Shown: positions 26,553 through 34,833 of the stretch, piece after piece
Position numbering within the stretch: position 1 is the stretch's first letter
How the letters are laid out: each line of letters opens with the position of its first letter
Source of the DNA: DATFRX01 sp035630615
Lineage (GTDB): Bacteria > Actinomycetota > Actinomycetes > Propionibacteriales > Nocardioidaceae
Assembly: GCA_035630615.1 (NCBI GenBank)
Contig: DASQKI010000065.1
Span: 1-52,883 of the forward strand
DNA length: 52,883 nucleotides
Direction of reading: 5' to 3'
The notes under the pieces: model-generated
What the model was told of the DNA's origin: nothing
Seen by the model: only the letters and a program-made list of their open reading frames with translations
Databases searched by the model: none
Program-made: the position numbers and the translations under genes

Positions 26553-26700
26553 TGCTGAACCGACGCCAGACTCGGATCGAAATGACCACCGTGTCGATTG
26601 CACTCGTTGTTCCAGCAGCTGCCGCGGCGTCGAGCCCACCCAACTCACAGTCGGTGTAGGGTTCGGCCACGACACGCGTGTCGGTCAGTACGTCCGGATA

Positions 26701-26931
26701 TCAGGCCGACGGGCCGGAGGATCGACGTTTCGCAGCGCCAGGGTGCTCGATCCGGTGCACATGAGCGTCCGGGCCAGGAAATACGAGGGTCTCGCGGCCA
26801 GTGTCTGACCAGCGGACGAGATACGGAGGCTCTCCGTGTGGACCCCGAACCTCCCGGATCTCGCCATCTCGTCGGACGCCGCCGACGACCCGGCTGTCAA
26901 CAATCAGCTCGTCGCCTACTTCGGCATACAT
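26701..26931 (-). CDS. DUF1918 domain protein
   Basis: A 76-residue protein, MYAEVGDELIVDSRVVGGVR with PYLVRWSDTGRETLVFPGPD, the SH3-like DUF1918 pattern common in actinobacteria. Function unknown, and small size suggests a cytoplasmic accessory protein. GAAGGAG lies at good distance before the ATG. It is convergent with the DUF1876 gene, and 26553-26700 between them shows nothing I recognise. Confidence 0.88.
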   Translation of the reverse strand: MYAEVGDELIVDSRVVGGVRRDGEIREVRGPHGEPPYLVRWSDTGRETLVFPGPDAHVHRIEHPGAAKRRSSGPSA

Positions 26932-27068
26932 GCGTAGTCTCCTTCATTGATGGCGCCTCCAGCGTGCGGTAGCGGGACGGCGACGCTGCCAGCTCCCATG
27001 CCATCGGGTTTGCGCGAGGACCCGCTCACTCGACAGGGCCCGGGCCTGGCGCGCGTTGGTTCTTCCGT

Positions 27069-27992
27069 TCATTCGTGGCGCTGCTTACGGTTTGGGCCGC
27101 GTACGACGGCGACCGGACAGTGCGCATGCCTGAGCACGTGCCGGCTGACTGAGCCGAGCAGCAACGCTTTGGGTGCCCCACGGCCGTGCGTCCCGACCAC
27201 GAGCAGCTCGGCGTCGTCGGACAGATCAGCCAACACCCGGTCGGGCCGACCGTTCTCGTACCTCGTGACGACCCCGACGTCGGGGTACTGCTCCCGCCAG
27301 CCGGCGATCGTCTCGGCCACGTCGAGCATCTCGCTGTCCTCCACGACGACTCGCTCCGGATTGGTCATGACGGCAACGACGGCCTGCGACTCAGTGTAGG
27401 GACTCCACACGGCATGGACGACGGTCAGCGGTAGGCCGCGCAGCGATGCCGCCTCGAAAGCGAACGCCGTTGCCGCCACCGAGGCGTCCGACCCGTCGAC
27501 CCCGAGGATCACGTCACGAGGACGCCGTGCATGACCAGGTCGTGGACTGTTCTCACGCACCACGACGACCGGAGAATCCGCATACCGGGTCACAGTCGAG
27601 CTGACCGAACCCACCAGAGCGGACGCGACCCGGCCAAGGCCTCGGGATCCCACGACCACGACGTCCTGCTCGGTCGCCTCTCGGGCCAGCACCACCGCCG
27701 GGTTCCCGGCCATCCACTCCCCCGAGACCTCGATCTCTGACCAGGTCCGCTCCACGTCGGCGACGGCCTCGTCAACAATCTTCTGCGCCACCGCAGGGTC
27801 TTCGGTTAGGCCATTTGCTTGACCGATAGTCATGGGAAACGTGGCAGGCGGGTAGTCGACCGCGTGAATAATCCGCAACAGCCAACCTCGCCGCCCGGCT
27901 TCGCCCGCAGCCCAGTGCAGGGCACGGCGGCCGTCATCGGACCCGTCGACGCCAACGATTACGGAGTGACGATGGTCAGCATGTGCGTTCAT
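27069..27992 (-). CDS. Tandem universal stress protein
   Basis: 307 residues, two UspA domains, both with intact nucleotide loops (GSRGLGRVASALVGSVS and GTHGRGAPKALLLGSVS). It begins MNAHADHRHSVIVGVDGSDD. A purine-rich GGGAGG...GAGAG leader precedes the ATG. It is divergent from the USP at 28214 and shares a 221-bp intergenic region rich in DosR-like dyads. Confidence 0.93.
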   Translation of the reverse strand: MNAHADHRHSVIVGVDGSDDGRRALHWAAGEAGRRGWLLRIIHAVDYPPATFPMTIGQANGLTEDPAVAQKIVDEAVADVERTWSEIEVSGEWMAGNPAVVLAREATEQDVVVVGSRGLGRVASALVGSVSSTVTRYADSPVVVVRENSPRPGHARRPRDVILGVDGSDASVAATAFAFEAASLRGLPLTVVHAVWSPYTESQAVVAVMTNPERVVVEDSEMLDVAETIAGWREQYPDVGVVTRYENGRPDRVLADLSDDAELLVVGTHGRGAPKALLLGSVSRHVLRHAHCPVAVVRGPNRKQRHE

Positions 27993-28054
27993 CTCTCGGC
28001 CTCCCGCCTCGTGGGCTCACTATCAGGCTCGCCACCGCGGCCGATGCCTGATAG

Positions 28055-28165
28055 GGGCCGAAGTATCCGACCCGAAGGACGTTGGTCCGATAGGCGCCCC
28101 AGTCATCAGTCGCGGACGGATACGTCCTTGAACGACGCGGATGCGGACCATACGACTTTAGGTCG
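28055..28165. promoter_or_regulatory. Divergent USP promoter region with several dyads
   Basis: Within the region between two divergent USP genes I see GGGCCGAAGTATCC (28055-28068), GGAC-GTTG-GTCC (28077-28088), the perfect dyad GGACG-GATA-CGTCC (28114-28127), and CGACTTTAGGTC (28153-28164), close to the mycobacterial box centre. TACGAC at 28151 could be a rightward -10. The TTAGG...AACGCCTCTGC block is shared with the promoter of the paralogue at 17114. Confidence 0.45.
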
Positions 28166-28213
28166 GGGCCAACGCCTCTGCCTGTCGGCTGCAGCGCGAT
28201 CGACGCTGACGTT

Positions 28214-29062
28214 GTGAGTACTTTCGTGCATCCCATCGTGGTTGGATACGACGGCTCGGCCGACAGTGATCGCGCGCTGGACTGGGCAATATTAGTGGCA
28301 GGGCAACGTCAATGCCCGATCCGACTCGTGGCGGTCATCGACGAGAGGGAAGACCCGGACTGGCTTCCGGATCGGGTCGAGAATGCGCGACAGCACGCGT
28401 TGAGGCAGCTCGGACCCGACGTCGAAGCTTCGCTCGCGCTGCCGGTGACGGTCACGAAGCCGCAGAAGGAGCCTGCGACCCACGCCCTCTTGCGCCTGGC
28501 ATCCGACGCTCAGCTCATCGTGCTCGGAGCCCGCGGGCATGGCGCTCTGGGTGGCTTCCTGATCGGATCGGTGAGCGAGCATCTGGCCCGGCACGCAGAA
28601 TGCCCCGTGGTGGTGGTTCGTGCGCCGCACGACATGGGAGCACGGCGGATCGTTGTCGGCTTCGATGGATCTGCCGACAGTCAACTGGCTGTGGCTTTCG
28701 GGTTTGAGATGGCCAGCGCCACGAAGGCGCCGTTGACAGTCGTCCGCTGCTGGGGCCACGTCAATCCCGGCGGGGTCGGCATGTATTTGCCGGTGCGACC
28801 GGCCATGACCGAGAAGTTCGACGCCGAACAACAGGCCCTGCGTGATGACATGCGCGAATGGTGCGACAAGCACCCGGACGTCGACGTACAGCTGCGGACT
28901 GTACCGGTCCCGCCGGTCCGGGTGCTCACCGATGCGTCCGCCCACGCGGCCCTCGTCGTGGTTGGCTCGCGGGGGCGTGACGCCTTCGCCGGATTGCTGC
29001 TCGGCTCGGTGAGCCAAGGCGTTCTTCACCACGCACAGAGTCCCGTCGCGATCGTCCGCTAA
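28214..29062 (+). CDS. Tandem universal stress protein
   Basis: 282 residues from GTG 28214. Two UspA domains with intact loops (GARGHGALGGFLIGSVS and GSRGRDAFAGLLLGSVS). It is a close paralogue of the USP at 17114, both in protein (HPIVVGYDGSADSDRAL) and in the upstream sequence. The two probably arose by duplication of gene plus promoter. No strong Shine-Dalgarno sequence precedes the GTG. Confidence 0.92.
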   Translation: MSTFVHPIVVGYDGSADSDRALDWAILVAGQRQCPIRLVAVIDEREDPDWLPDRVENARQHALRQLGPDVEASLALPVTVTKPQKEPATHALLRLASDAQLIVLGARGHGALGGFLIGSVSEHLARHAECPVVVVRAPHDMGARRIVVGFDGSADSQLAVAFGFEMASATKAPLTVVRCWGHVNPGGVGMYLPVRPAMTEKFDAEQQALRDDMREWCDKHPDVDVQLRTVPVPPVRVLTDASAHAALVVVGSRGRDAFAGLLLGSVSQGVLHHAQSPVAIVR

Positions 29063-29079
29063 CGATCGCTTCCTCGCGG

Positions 29080-29093
29080 TAGGCGAAGGTCCC
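29080..29093 (-). promoter_or_regulatory. Candidate DosR-like box upstream of doxX-like gene
   Basis: TAGGCGAAGGTCCC (reverse GGGACCTTCGCCTA) has a perfect half-site and the same GGGACCTTCGCC core as the inverted pair at 29750-29803. It lies about 85 bp upstream of ATG 29174. A -10 at the expected spacing is not evident. Confidence 0.4.
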
Positions 29094-29173
29094 ACAATCT
29101 GCGTCGCACGGCTCTGCCGCGCCTCTGACGGCGAGAACACGCTTGAACCAACACACAACGCAAGGAGGCTGCA

Positions 29174-29743
29174 ATGACTACACAGCACGCGGCCAAGAGC
29201 ATCCCGGTCCAGATCGAGCCCGACGCCGGTCGGGACGTTTCGACCACGACGCTGAGCCGTCCGGCGCAGTACGGGTTGGCCGTGCTGCGGATCGCCTACG
29301 GACTCACCTTCCTATGGGCGTTCTTCGACAAGCTGCTCGGCCTGGACTACGCCACGCCGAACGGCTCGGCTTGGATCGACGGGACCGATCCGACCGAGGG
29401 CTACCTCATGGGAGCGCCGGACGGATGGCTCGAAGGCTTCTACCACGACCTCGCCGGCGACCCCTGGGTCGGACCACTGTTCATGGCCGGTCTGCTCGGT
29501 ATCGGGCTGGCTCTGACCCTTGGCATCGGCCTGCGGATCGCGGCCGTCGCAGGCGGCCTGCTCTACATCATGATGTGGAGCGTCGTCCTGCCCCCGTTGA
29601 ACAACCCGGTACTCGACGAGCACCTGCTCGGCGCCATCGCCTTGGCCGTCCTGGCTCTGACGAACGCCGGCGACAGGTGGGGACTCGGTCGGCAATGGAT
29701 GCGGATCCCCGGCGTACGCCGCTGGCGGACCTTCCTGCGCTGA
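29174..29743 (+). CDS. DoxX-like membrane protein
   Basis: 189 residues with about four membrane segments after a 30-residue soluble start: AVLRIAYGLTFLWAFFDKLL, GPLFMAGLLGIGLALTLGIG, an adjoining AAVAGGLLYIMMW helix, and GAIALAVLALTNAGD. This layout fits the DoxX/DoxD family, which includes membrane proteins linked to thiosulfate oxidation and oxidative-stress complexes. The substrate or partner is unknown. AAGGAGG lies just before the ATG. Upstream is a candidate DosR-like box, and downstream a large inverted repeat separates it from the PNPOx unit. Confidence 0.78.
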   Translation: MTTQHAAKSIPVQIEPDAGRDVSTTTLSRPAQYGLAVLRIAYGLTFLWAFFDKLLGLDYATPNGSAWIDGTDPTEGYLMGAPDGWLEGFYHDLAGDPWVGPLFMAGLLGIGLALTLGIGLRIAAVAGGLLYIMMWSVVLPPLNNPVLDEHLLGAIALAVLALTNAGDRWGLGRQWMRIPGVRRWRTFLR

Positions 29744-29749
29744 CCGATC

Positions 29750-29803
29750 GGGCGAAGGTCCCGACGCGGCCGCACGCATGGTCGCGGGTCGGGACCTTCG
29801 CCC
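29750..29803. repeat. 16-bp perfect inverted repeat built of two DosR-like half boxes
   Basis: GGGCGAAGGTCCCGAC (29750-29765) and GTCGGGACCTTCGCCC (29788-29803) are exact inverted copies separated by 22 nt. Each arm contains a GGGACCTTCGCCC box in opposite orientation. As RNA the pair would form a strong hairpin after the doxX-like gene, a plausible terminator without a U-tract. As DNA it could present two regulator sites to the gene at 29874. Confidence 0.7.
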
Positions 29804-29873
29804 TCGGTCCGAACCGGCCGACAGCGCGATGATTGAAACAGGTTCGGTCGATCCGAATGGGAGGCAAGCGACG

Positions 29874-29948
29874 ATGACCGACGACTATGCGCCGTTCCGC
29901 CTCGACGCCGGCGGGGCAGACCAGCAACCCGAGAGGACCGGGCCATGA
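29874..29948 (+). CDS. 24-residue upstream ORF coupled to PNPOx gene
   Basis: ATG 29874 follows GGGAGG and opens a 24-residue frame (MTDDYAPFRLDAGGADQQPE, then RTGP) that ends in an ATGA overlap with the next start at 29945. The placement suggests translational coupling or a leader peptide. The paralogue at 21210 has an HTH domain in this relative position, but I see no HTH similarity in this short peptide. Whether it is made is unknown. Confidence 0.45.
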   Translation: MTDDYAPFRLDAGGADQQPERTGP

Positions 29949-30382
29949 ACCGACCATCCGGCCACCGCGCTGCCGGCCTATATCCGAAGGTGCGTGACTT
30001 AACCCCGTCCGAGTGCTGGGCCTTGGTCACCCCGGGCGGAGTCGGCCGAATCGGTACCACTGTCGACGAGGGCCAGGTCGTGCTTCCCGTCAACTACGTG
30101 GTCGACGACGGTGAGGTGGTGATCCGAACGACGGCGTACGGCCTGCTCGGGCGGCTCGGACCCGCCAGCGAGGTCGCCTTCGAAGTGGACCACCTGGAGA
30201 AGGAGATGCGCGCGGGCTGGAGCGTCCTGCTCGTCGGGCAGATGGAGCGTATTGACGACCCGGACGAGGCAGCCGCCCTGTGGCGCGACCGTGACCCCGA
30301 CCCCTGGGTAGGCGGGGTCCGAAACCTGTTCCTCCGCATCCGGCCACGTCGAATCACCGGTCGACGTATCGAGAGGTCGTAG
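29945..30382 (+). CDS. PNP-oxidase-like split-barrel protein
   Basis: 145 residues, PNPOx-like flavin-binding fold: GGVGRIGTTVDEGQVVLPVN, VIRTTAYGLLGRLG, VAFEVDHLEKEMRAGWSVLL and a basic tail LRIRPRRITGRRIE. It is strongly similar to the PNPOx part of the protein at 21210, but has no HTH domain and ends normally. It serves as the reference showing the frameshift in that gene. Such proteins bind FMN, F420 or haem. Which one cannot be read here. The start overlaps the preceding 24-residue frame. Confidence 0.85.
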   Translation: MNRPSGHRAAGLYPKVRDLTPSECWALVTPGGVGRIGTTVDEGQVVLPVNYVVDDGEVVIRTTAYGLLGRLGPASEVAFEVDHLEKEMRAGWSVLLVGQMERIDDPDEAAALWRDRDPDPWVGGVRNLFLRIRPRRITGRRIERS

Positions 30383-30408
30383 GCGAAAGCCGGTGCCGCG
30401 GGCCGACG

Positions 30409-31371
30409 TCATGTCACCAGGGCGCTGGCGATCCCGAGATAGAGCGCGATCGAGACCAGATCCTGGGCGATCGTCGCCACCGGGCCGGAGCCGAATGCGG
30501 GGTCGCGACCGAACCTATTGAACAGCCACGGCAGGCCCATCGCGAGGAGGGTCGCAAGCGCACTCGCCGCGAGCATCGCCAAGGCCACACTGCTCGCCAC
30601 GGCCACGTTCCCATAGATCAGCGAGTACGGGAACATGATCACCGCCAATGCCAGCCCGAGGAACACTCCGGTGATCGCCTCGCGGCGCAACAGTCGTCTG
30701 ACCGGCACGTCGACCGCGAGTGCCCGGATCACGAGTGCCTCGGTCTGAGTACCGACCGCGTCAGCGATATAGACCACGGCCGGGACGAAGAACGCCAGCG
30801 CGACGTTTCGCTCCAGCCGGGCCTCGAATGCACTCACGATGCCGATGCTCAGCATCGCTCCCACGAGGCCGACCAGCAGCCAGGGCGCCCGATGCACGAA
30901 GCGCCGCCAGACTCGCTCTTCGGCGGCATTGCGCGCCAGCGAGGAGCTGCGGAGGTAACCGCCGATCCGGGCCATGTCCTCGTCGTGCTCTCGGAGCAGC
31001 ACCTCGAGCAACCGCGCCGGGGGCACCACTCCGACGAAGCTGCCGTCTGGGCCAACCACGGCCAGGCTGCCGGCTCCATGCTGCACCGCCTGCCAGGCCG
31101 CTGCCTCCTGATCGACCCCGGATCGTACGACGGGCGGCTCAGTGTCGGCGATCTCGCGGAGCTCGGTGTCGTCGGGCGCGGCCAGGATTCGCTCGATCGG
31201 AACCAATCCGCGCAGGAACGGCCCGTCGCAGAGGGCTACGACGGCGGTGCTGTCATAGAGGTGCCCTCGCATCGCCGCCAAGGCGACAGCAACGTGGGTC
31301 CGAGGGACGAAAACGGGGACCGAAACCGCATGGTCGTCTGCGGCCGTGGCGAAGTCGGACTGCGGGCTCAT
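30409..31371 (-). CDS. MgtE-like divalent cation transporter without N domain
   Basis: 320 residues from ATG 31371 (MSPQSDF). A longer in-frame version would begin at 31557 but adds low-complexity sequence. Two CBS-type repeats occupy about 15-140, followed by a connector and five membrane helices beginning RAPWLLVGLVGAMLSIGIVS. Conserved MgtE features are visible: ALAFFVPAVV, AVGTQTEALVIRALA (equivalent to the GNxGTQ segment) and DPAFGSGPVATIAQDLVSIA near the C-terminus, where Mg2+-selecting Asp residues lie. The superhelical N domain of standard MgtE (about 130 residues) is missing, so Mg2+ gating may differ. Ribosome site weak, start uncertain. Confidence 0.8.
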   Translation of the reverse strand: MSPQSDFATAADDHAVSVPVFVPRTHVAVALAAMRGHLYDSTAVVALCDGPFLRGLVPIERILAAPDDTELREIADTEPPVVRSGVDQEAAAWQAVQHGAGSLAVVGPDGSFVGVVPPARLLEVLLREHDEDMARIGGYLRSSSLARNAAEERVWRRFVHRAPWLLVGLVGAMLSIGIVSAFEARLERNVALAFFVPAVVYIADAVGTQTEALVIRALAVDVPVRRLLRREAITGVFLGLALAVIMFPYSLIYGNVAVASSVALAMLAASALATLLAMGLPWLFNRFGRDPAFGSGPVATIAQDLVSIALYLGIASALVT

Positions 31372-31468
31372 AGGTTCCAATTCGGGTCCGGTCGCGCCGG
31401 CCGGGGCGTCCCCACCGCCGACGGCTGCTCTCACATGTCGAGGATGATCCGCCGCCGACCATACCCAG

Positions 31469-31482
31469 AGACCGGAGGTCCC
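31469..31482 (-). promoter_or_regulatory. Candidate DosR-like box between MgtE-like and K+ channel genes
   Basis: AGACCGGAGGTCCC (reverse GGGACCTCCGGTCT) matches the dyad at about 11 of 14 positions and shares CGGAGGTCCC with the site at 21886. It lies in the divergent intergenic region. No confident -10 at the expected spacing. Confidence 0.35.
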
Positions 31483-31556
31483 GATGCGGCGAGCCGTTCG
31501 CCTCCCGCCGGTGACGCAACCGCCATGAAAACTGAGGGCAGAAGGAGGTGCCGACA

Positions 31557-32015
31557 ATGTTGCGTCCGGTTCGGCTTTTCACTGCAGCGGCGGCGGCCAT
31601 CGGCGTGACCCTGAGCGCTGTATTACTGGCCGCCTTATGCGTCACCCGGACCGATCCGGAGCGATACCCAGACTTCGGTACCGGCCTGTGGTGGGCGGTC
31701 ACGACGATCACCACGGTCGGGTACGGCGACGTCGTCCCGTCCAGTCCGGAAGGTCGACTGACGGGCTCGATTCTGATGTTCGTCGGTATCGCCTGTGTCG
31801 CCTTGCTGACCGCCATCGCCACATCGGCGATTGTCGCCGTCGAGGTCCGCTCTGAAGAGGAAGCCATCGAGAGCGACGAGCTCGAGATCCTCGACGAGCT
31901 GCGGATGCTGAATCAGCGACTGGACCGGCTCGAGCGCGCGATACGGACCACTCCCCCGCCGACGAACGGTCAGCCGATCCGATCGTCCAGGCGAGGGTCG
32001 GAGCACGAGGTCTGA
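31557..32015 (+). CDS. Two-helix potassium channel
   Basis: 152 residues. A first membrane helix (about 7-28), a pore loop with the K+ selectivity filter TTVGYGD preceded by WWAVTTIT, a second helix (GSILMFVGIACVALLTAIAT), then a cytoplasmic coiled-coil-like tail rich in Glu and Leu (EEEAIESDELEILDELRMLN). This is the KcsA-like plan without an RCK domain. GAAGGAGG lies immediately upstream of ATG 31557. A GTG nine bases earlier is less likely. It is divergent from the MgtE-like gene. Confidence 0.92.
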   Translation: MLRPVRLFTAAAAAIGVTLSAVLLAALCVTRTDPERYPDFGTGLWWAVTTITTVGYGDVVPSSPEGRLTGSILMFVGIACVALLTAIATSAIVAVEVRSEEEAIESDELEILDELRMLNQRLDRLERAIRTTPPPTNGQPIRSSRRGSEHEV

Positions 32016-32048
32016 ACGTTCACCGCAAGCGCGCTCGCCGGTCGGAGG

Positions 32049-34727
32049 CTAGCGCGGATCGGCCAGCCGACGTGGCACACCCTCGTCAAGCACGGCGCCG
32101 GGTGCCAACCGCACTTTGGCGTCGACACAATGGACACTATCCGGAGTCACGATGACCGGATTGAGGTCGAGTTCGGCCAGCTCTGGGACGTCGGTAGCTA
32201 GCCGGGACACGTCGGAGACAAGCTGCGCAAGCGCCGCCAGGTTGACCGGCAAACTCCCACGGTGACCGAGAAGCAAAGGTGCGACGCGGAGCGATCGGAT
32301 CGCCTGGTCGGCCTCGCCGACCGTCACCGGCGGCAGTAGGAAGGCCCGGTCGTCCCAGACCTCGGTCGCGATGCCCCCGGCCGCGACCATGACCAGCGGA
32401 CCGAACGTCGGATCGCGGACTGCGCCGACCGCGATCTCGACTCCGTCGGTGACCTGGCGTTGGACAAGCACCGGCGTCCGATCGTCGCCGATGGCCGTTG
32501 CGAGATGCGCGTACGCCTCCCGTACGTCATCGGCGGTCCGCAGCCCGACGCGCACCAAGCCCCGATCGGTTCGGTGCACAACGCTCGGGTCCGCGGCCTT
32601 GACCACGACGGGATAGCCCACGCAGTCGGCACGGGCCGCCGCCTCGTCGGCCGATTGGGCCAGCTCACCGGCCGGGGCGCTGATTCCGACGCGATCCAAC
32701 AGACGTCGGGACTCACTGGGAGCGAGCCAACGGCCGGTCGGCGTATCGGCCAGGAGCGTACGGACGAATGATGCAGAGATCTCGTCGGGCGTTGCGTCGA
32801 CCGCCCCGCTCTCGTGGACGGCTAGGCGCCACTCGGCGTAGCGGGTGGCATGCCCGACCGCCACGGTGGCGTCCTCGGCGGACCGGTAGACAGGGACCCG
32901 AGTCGGACCGATGCTGGCGGGCGGATTCGGCAGGCCGAGCAGGACAGCGGCCACGGGGACGCCAGCGAAGTCGGCGGTGACGTCGGCGAGTGCAGCCAAC
33001 ACCTCGTCGCCGACCGCGACCCGAGTCGCGGCGAACACGACGAGCAGGCTGTCAACCTCGCCGCTCTCCAACATTGCCCGGACGACCGCGATGTATTGCT
33101 CGGGCGATGCCGCGGCGCCGAGGTCGACGGGATTCGAGGCCGTGGCGACTCCGTCCATTCGACCCCGAAGCTCTGTCGAGAGCTCGGGAACAACGAGGCC
33201 GGCGTCCTGCGCCGCGTCGGCCGCGAGCACCCCGATGCCGCCGGCGTTGCCGACGATGCCGAACCGGCGTCCGGCAGGCAAGGGCTGGTCGACCAGGAGG
33301 TGGGCAGCGTCGACCATCTCGTCGAGGTCGCGGACCGCGATGACACCTGCTCGAGCGCACAGGGCGTCGACCGCGACCGATGGGGCTGCTGCCGCTGCGG
33401 TGTGGGACAAACCCGCGCGTCTCCCACCGGCCGACCGGCCGCCGACGACCGCCAACAGCGGTTTGCGCTCGGCGAACCGGCGGGCCAACCGGGCGAACTT
33501 GCGCGGGTTGCCGAACGACTCGAGGTAGAGAGCGGCGGCACGGACACGCGAATCGTCGGTCCAGGCCGCGAGGAGATCGTTGCCGGATACATCGGCCTTG
33601 TTGCCGAGCGACACAAAGTTGGCGACGCCGACGCCGAGCCCGGCTGCTGCGTCGATCAGGGCAATCCCTACGCCACCGGACTGCGACGCAATCGCGAGTC
33701 CACCTGCAGGCGGTGTCAACGTCGCGAACGTCGCGTCGAGCCGCACGTCCGGGTCGGCATTGAGTACGCCCAGACAGTTCGGCCCGACCAGCCGCATGCC
33801 GTGTCGGCGAGCGATCCGGACCAGCTTGTGCTGGACCGTAGCTCCGTCGCCGCCGCGCTCGCCGAGCCCGGCAGTAATGACGACCGCGGCTCGGGTGCCT
33901 GCGGCCCCGGCGCTGTCGACGACACCGAGGACGCGGTCGGCTGGGACCGCCACCACGACCAGATCGGCGGGCTCCGGCAACTGACCGACATCGGCGTAGG
34001 CCGGCACTCCACCGATGTCGGTCGCCTCCGGATGGATGGCATACAGCCGGCCCGTAAACCCACCTGCGCGAATGTTCTCGAGGACCTCTCGGCCCACCCC
34101 GCCGCGACGGCGGCCCGCGCCGGCCACCGCTACGACAGCCGGATTCAGCAACGGGCGCAACGAACGCGCTTCGGCTGCCCTCTCCCGGGCGTCAGCCGCC
34201 GAAACGGCACGCTCGGTGGCGCTCGTGCTCATGGTCAGCGTCAGCATGCCATAGTCAGTGCTCTGCTCCAGGTCGAAGCCAGCGTCACGGAACACCCGGA
34301 TCATCGCGTGGTTCTCGGCAAGCACGTCGGCGCGGAACGACCGGATGCCGCGCCGACGGCCGACGGCGGCAAGGTGCTCAAGCAGGATCGTGCCCATTCC
34401 CTTGCCCTGCATCCGGTCGTCGACGAAGAAGGCGACCTCGGCATCCTGGGGTCCGAGGCACTCGTACCCGGCGACTGCGACAACCTCGCCGCCCACCTCG
34501 GCCACCAATGCCACTGTGGCTGCCGGATCCGCGGCGCAAAGATGCTGGACATACGTGTCGCCCGACTGCCGGTTGAGGGCGAAGAAGCGTCGATAGATGC
34601 TGTCGTCGGAAGCTCGCCGATGCAGGGCGCGAACCGCGTCCGCATCAGCGGGGTCGAAGCCGCGGACCGTGGCGATGCCGCCATCGGTCAGAAGTACCGC
34701 GACACTCGGAATGTCAGACAAGCGCAC
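32049..34727 (-). CDS. GNAT / ADP-forming acyl-CoA synthetase fusion
   Basis: 892 residues. An N-terminal GNAT acetyltransferase domain (about 15-165; DRMQGKGMGTILLEHLAAVG is the acetyl-CoA site) is fused to a CoA-binding domain (about 195-320; NPAVVAVAGAGRRRGGVGRE), a CoA-ligase-like domain with the conserved phosphorylatable His in LSHTAAAA, and an ATP-grasp domain (about 670-880; GYPVVVKAADPSVVHRTDRG, VMVAAGGIATEVWDD). Such fusions occur in actinobacteria and some act as protein lysine acetyltransferases, with the synthetase part as sensor. ADP-forming acetyl-CoA chemistry is also possible. GTG start without a Shine-Dalgarno sequence. Divergent from the sensor kinase with a 105-bp shared region. 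Confidence 0.87.
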   Translation of the reverse strand: MRLSDIPSVAVLLTDGGIATVRGFDPADADAVRALHRRASDDSIYRRFFALNRQSGDTYVQHLCAADPAATVALVAEVGGEVVAVAGYECLGPQDAEVAFFVDDRMQGKGMGTILLEHLAAVGRRRGIRSFRADVLAENHAMIRVFRDAGFDLEQSTDYGMLTLTMSTSATERAVSAADARERAAEARSLRPLLNPAVVAVAGAGRRRGGVGREVLENIRAGGFTGRLYAIHPEATDIGGVPAYADVGQLPEPADLVVVAVPADRVLGVVDSAGAAGTRAAVVITAGLGERGGDGATVQHKLVRIARRHGMRLVGPNCLGVLNADPDVRLDATFATLTPPAGGLAIASQSGGVGIALIDAAAGLGVGVANFVSLGNKADVSGNDLLAAWTDDSRVRAAALYLESFGNPRKFARLARRFAERKPLLAVVGGRSAGGRRAGLSHTAAAAAPSVAVDALCARAGVIAVRDLDEMVDAAHLLVDQPLPAGRRFGIVGNAGGIGVLAADAAQDAGLVVPELSTELRGRMDGVATASNPVDLGAAASPEQYIAVVRAMLESGEVDSLLVVFAATRVAVGDEVLAALADVTADFAGVPVAAVLLGLPNPPASIGPTRVPVYRSAEDATVAVGHATRYAEWRLAVHESGAVDATPDEISASFVRTLLADTPTGRWLAPSESRRLLDRVGISAPAGELAQSADEAAARADCVGYPVVVKAADPSVVHRTDRGLVRVGLRTADDVREAYAHLATAIGDDRTPVLVQRQVTDGVEIAVGAVRDPTFGPLVMVAAGGIATEVWDDRAFLLPPVTVGEADQAIRSLRVAPLLLGHRGSLPVNLAALAQLVSDVSRLATDVPELAELDLNPVIVTPDSVHCVDAKVRLAPGAVLDEGVPRRLADPR

Positions 34728-34785
34728 GAGTCGAGCATCGGTCGGTCCGGTACTGAGCGCCCAGAGACGGCTGGCCCGTTGGTTT

Positions 34786-34833
34786 GGGCCCTTCGGTCCG
34801 ACTTCGGTCCACGGTGGCCTTACTATCGAAGAG
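34786..34833 (+). promoter_or_regulatory. DosR-like box and leaderless promoter of the sensor kinase
   Basis: GGGCCCTTCGGTCC (34786-34799) is a strong dyad. TACTAT at 34821-34826 is a good -10 whose predicted start site falls on the kinase GTG at 34833, so the mRNA would be leaderless. The box centre is about 40 bp upstream of that start, a position suited to an activator. This is the clearest box/-10 geometry in the window. Confidence 0.6.

Noticed and set aside
26553..26700. Additional gene between the DUF1876 and DUF1918 genes
   Set aside because: Frames here are short shadows or extend antisense through the DUF1876 gene.
32850..34832. Very long N-terminal extension that would give the sensor kinase 1238 residues
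   Set aside because: It is antisense to the well-supported GNAT/acyl-CoA synthetase gene, has no recognisable domain and crosses the kinase promoter. GTG 34833 fits the -10 and the DosS alignment.
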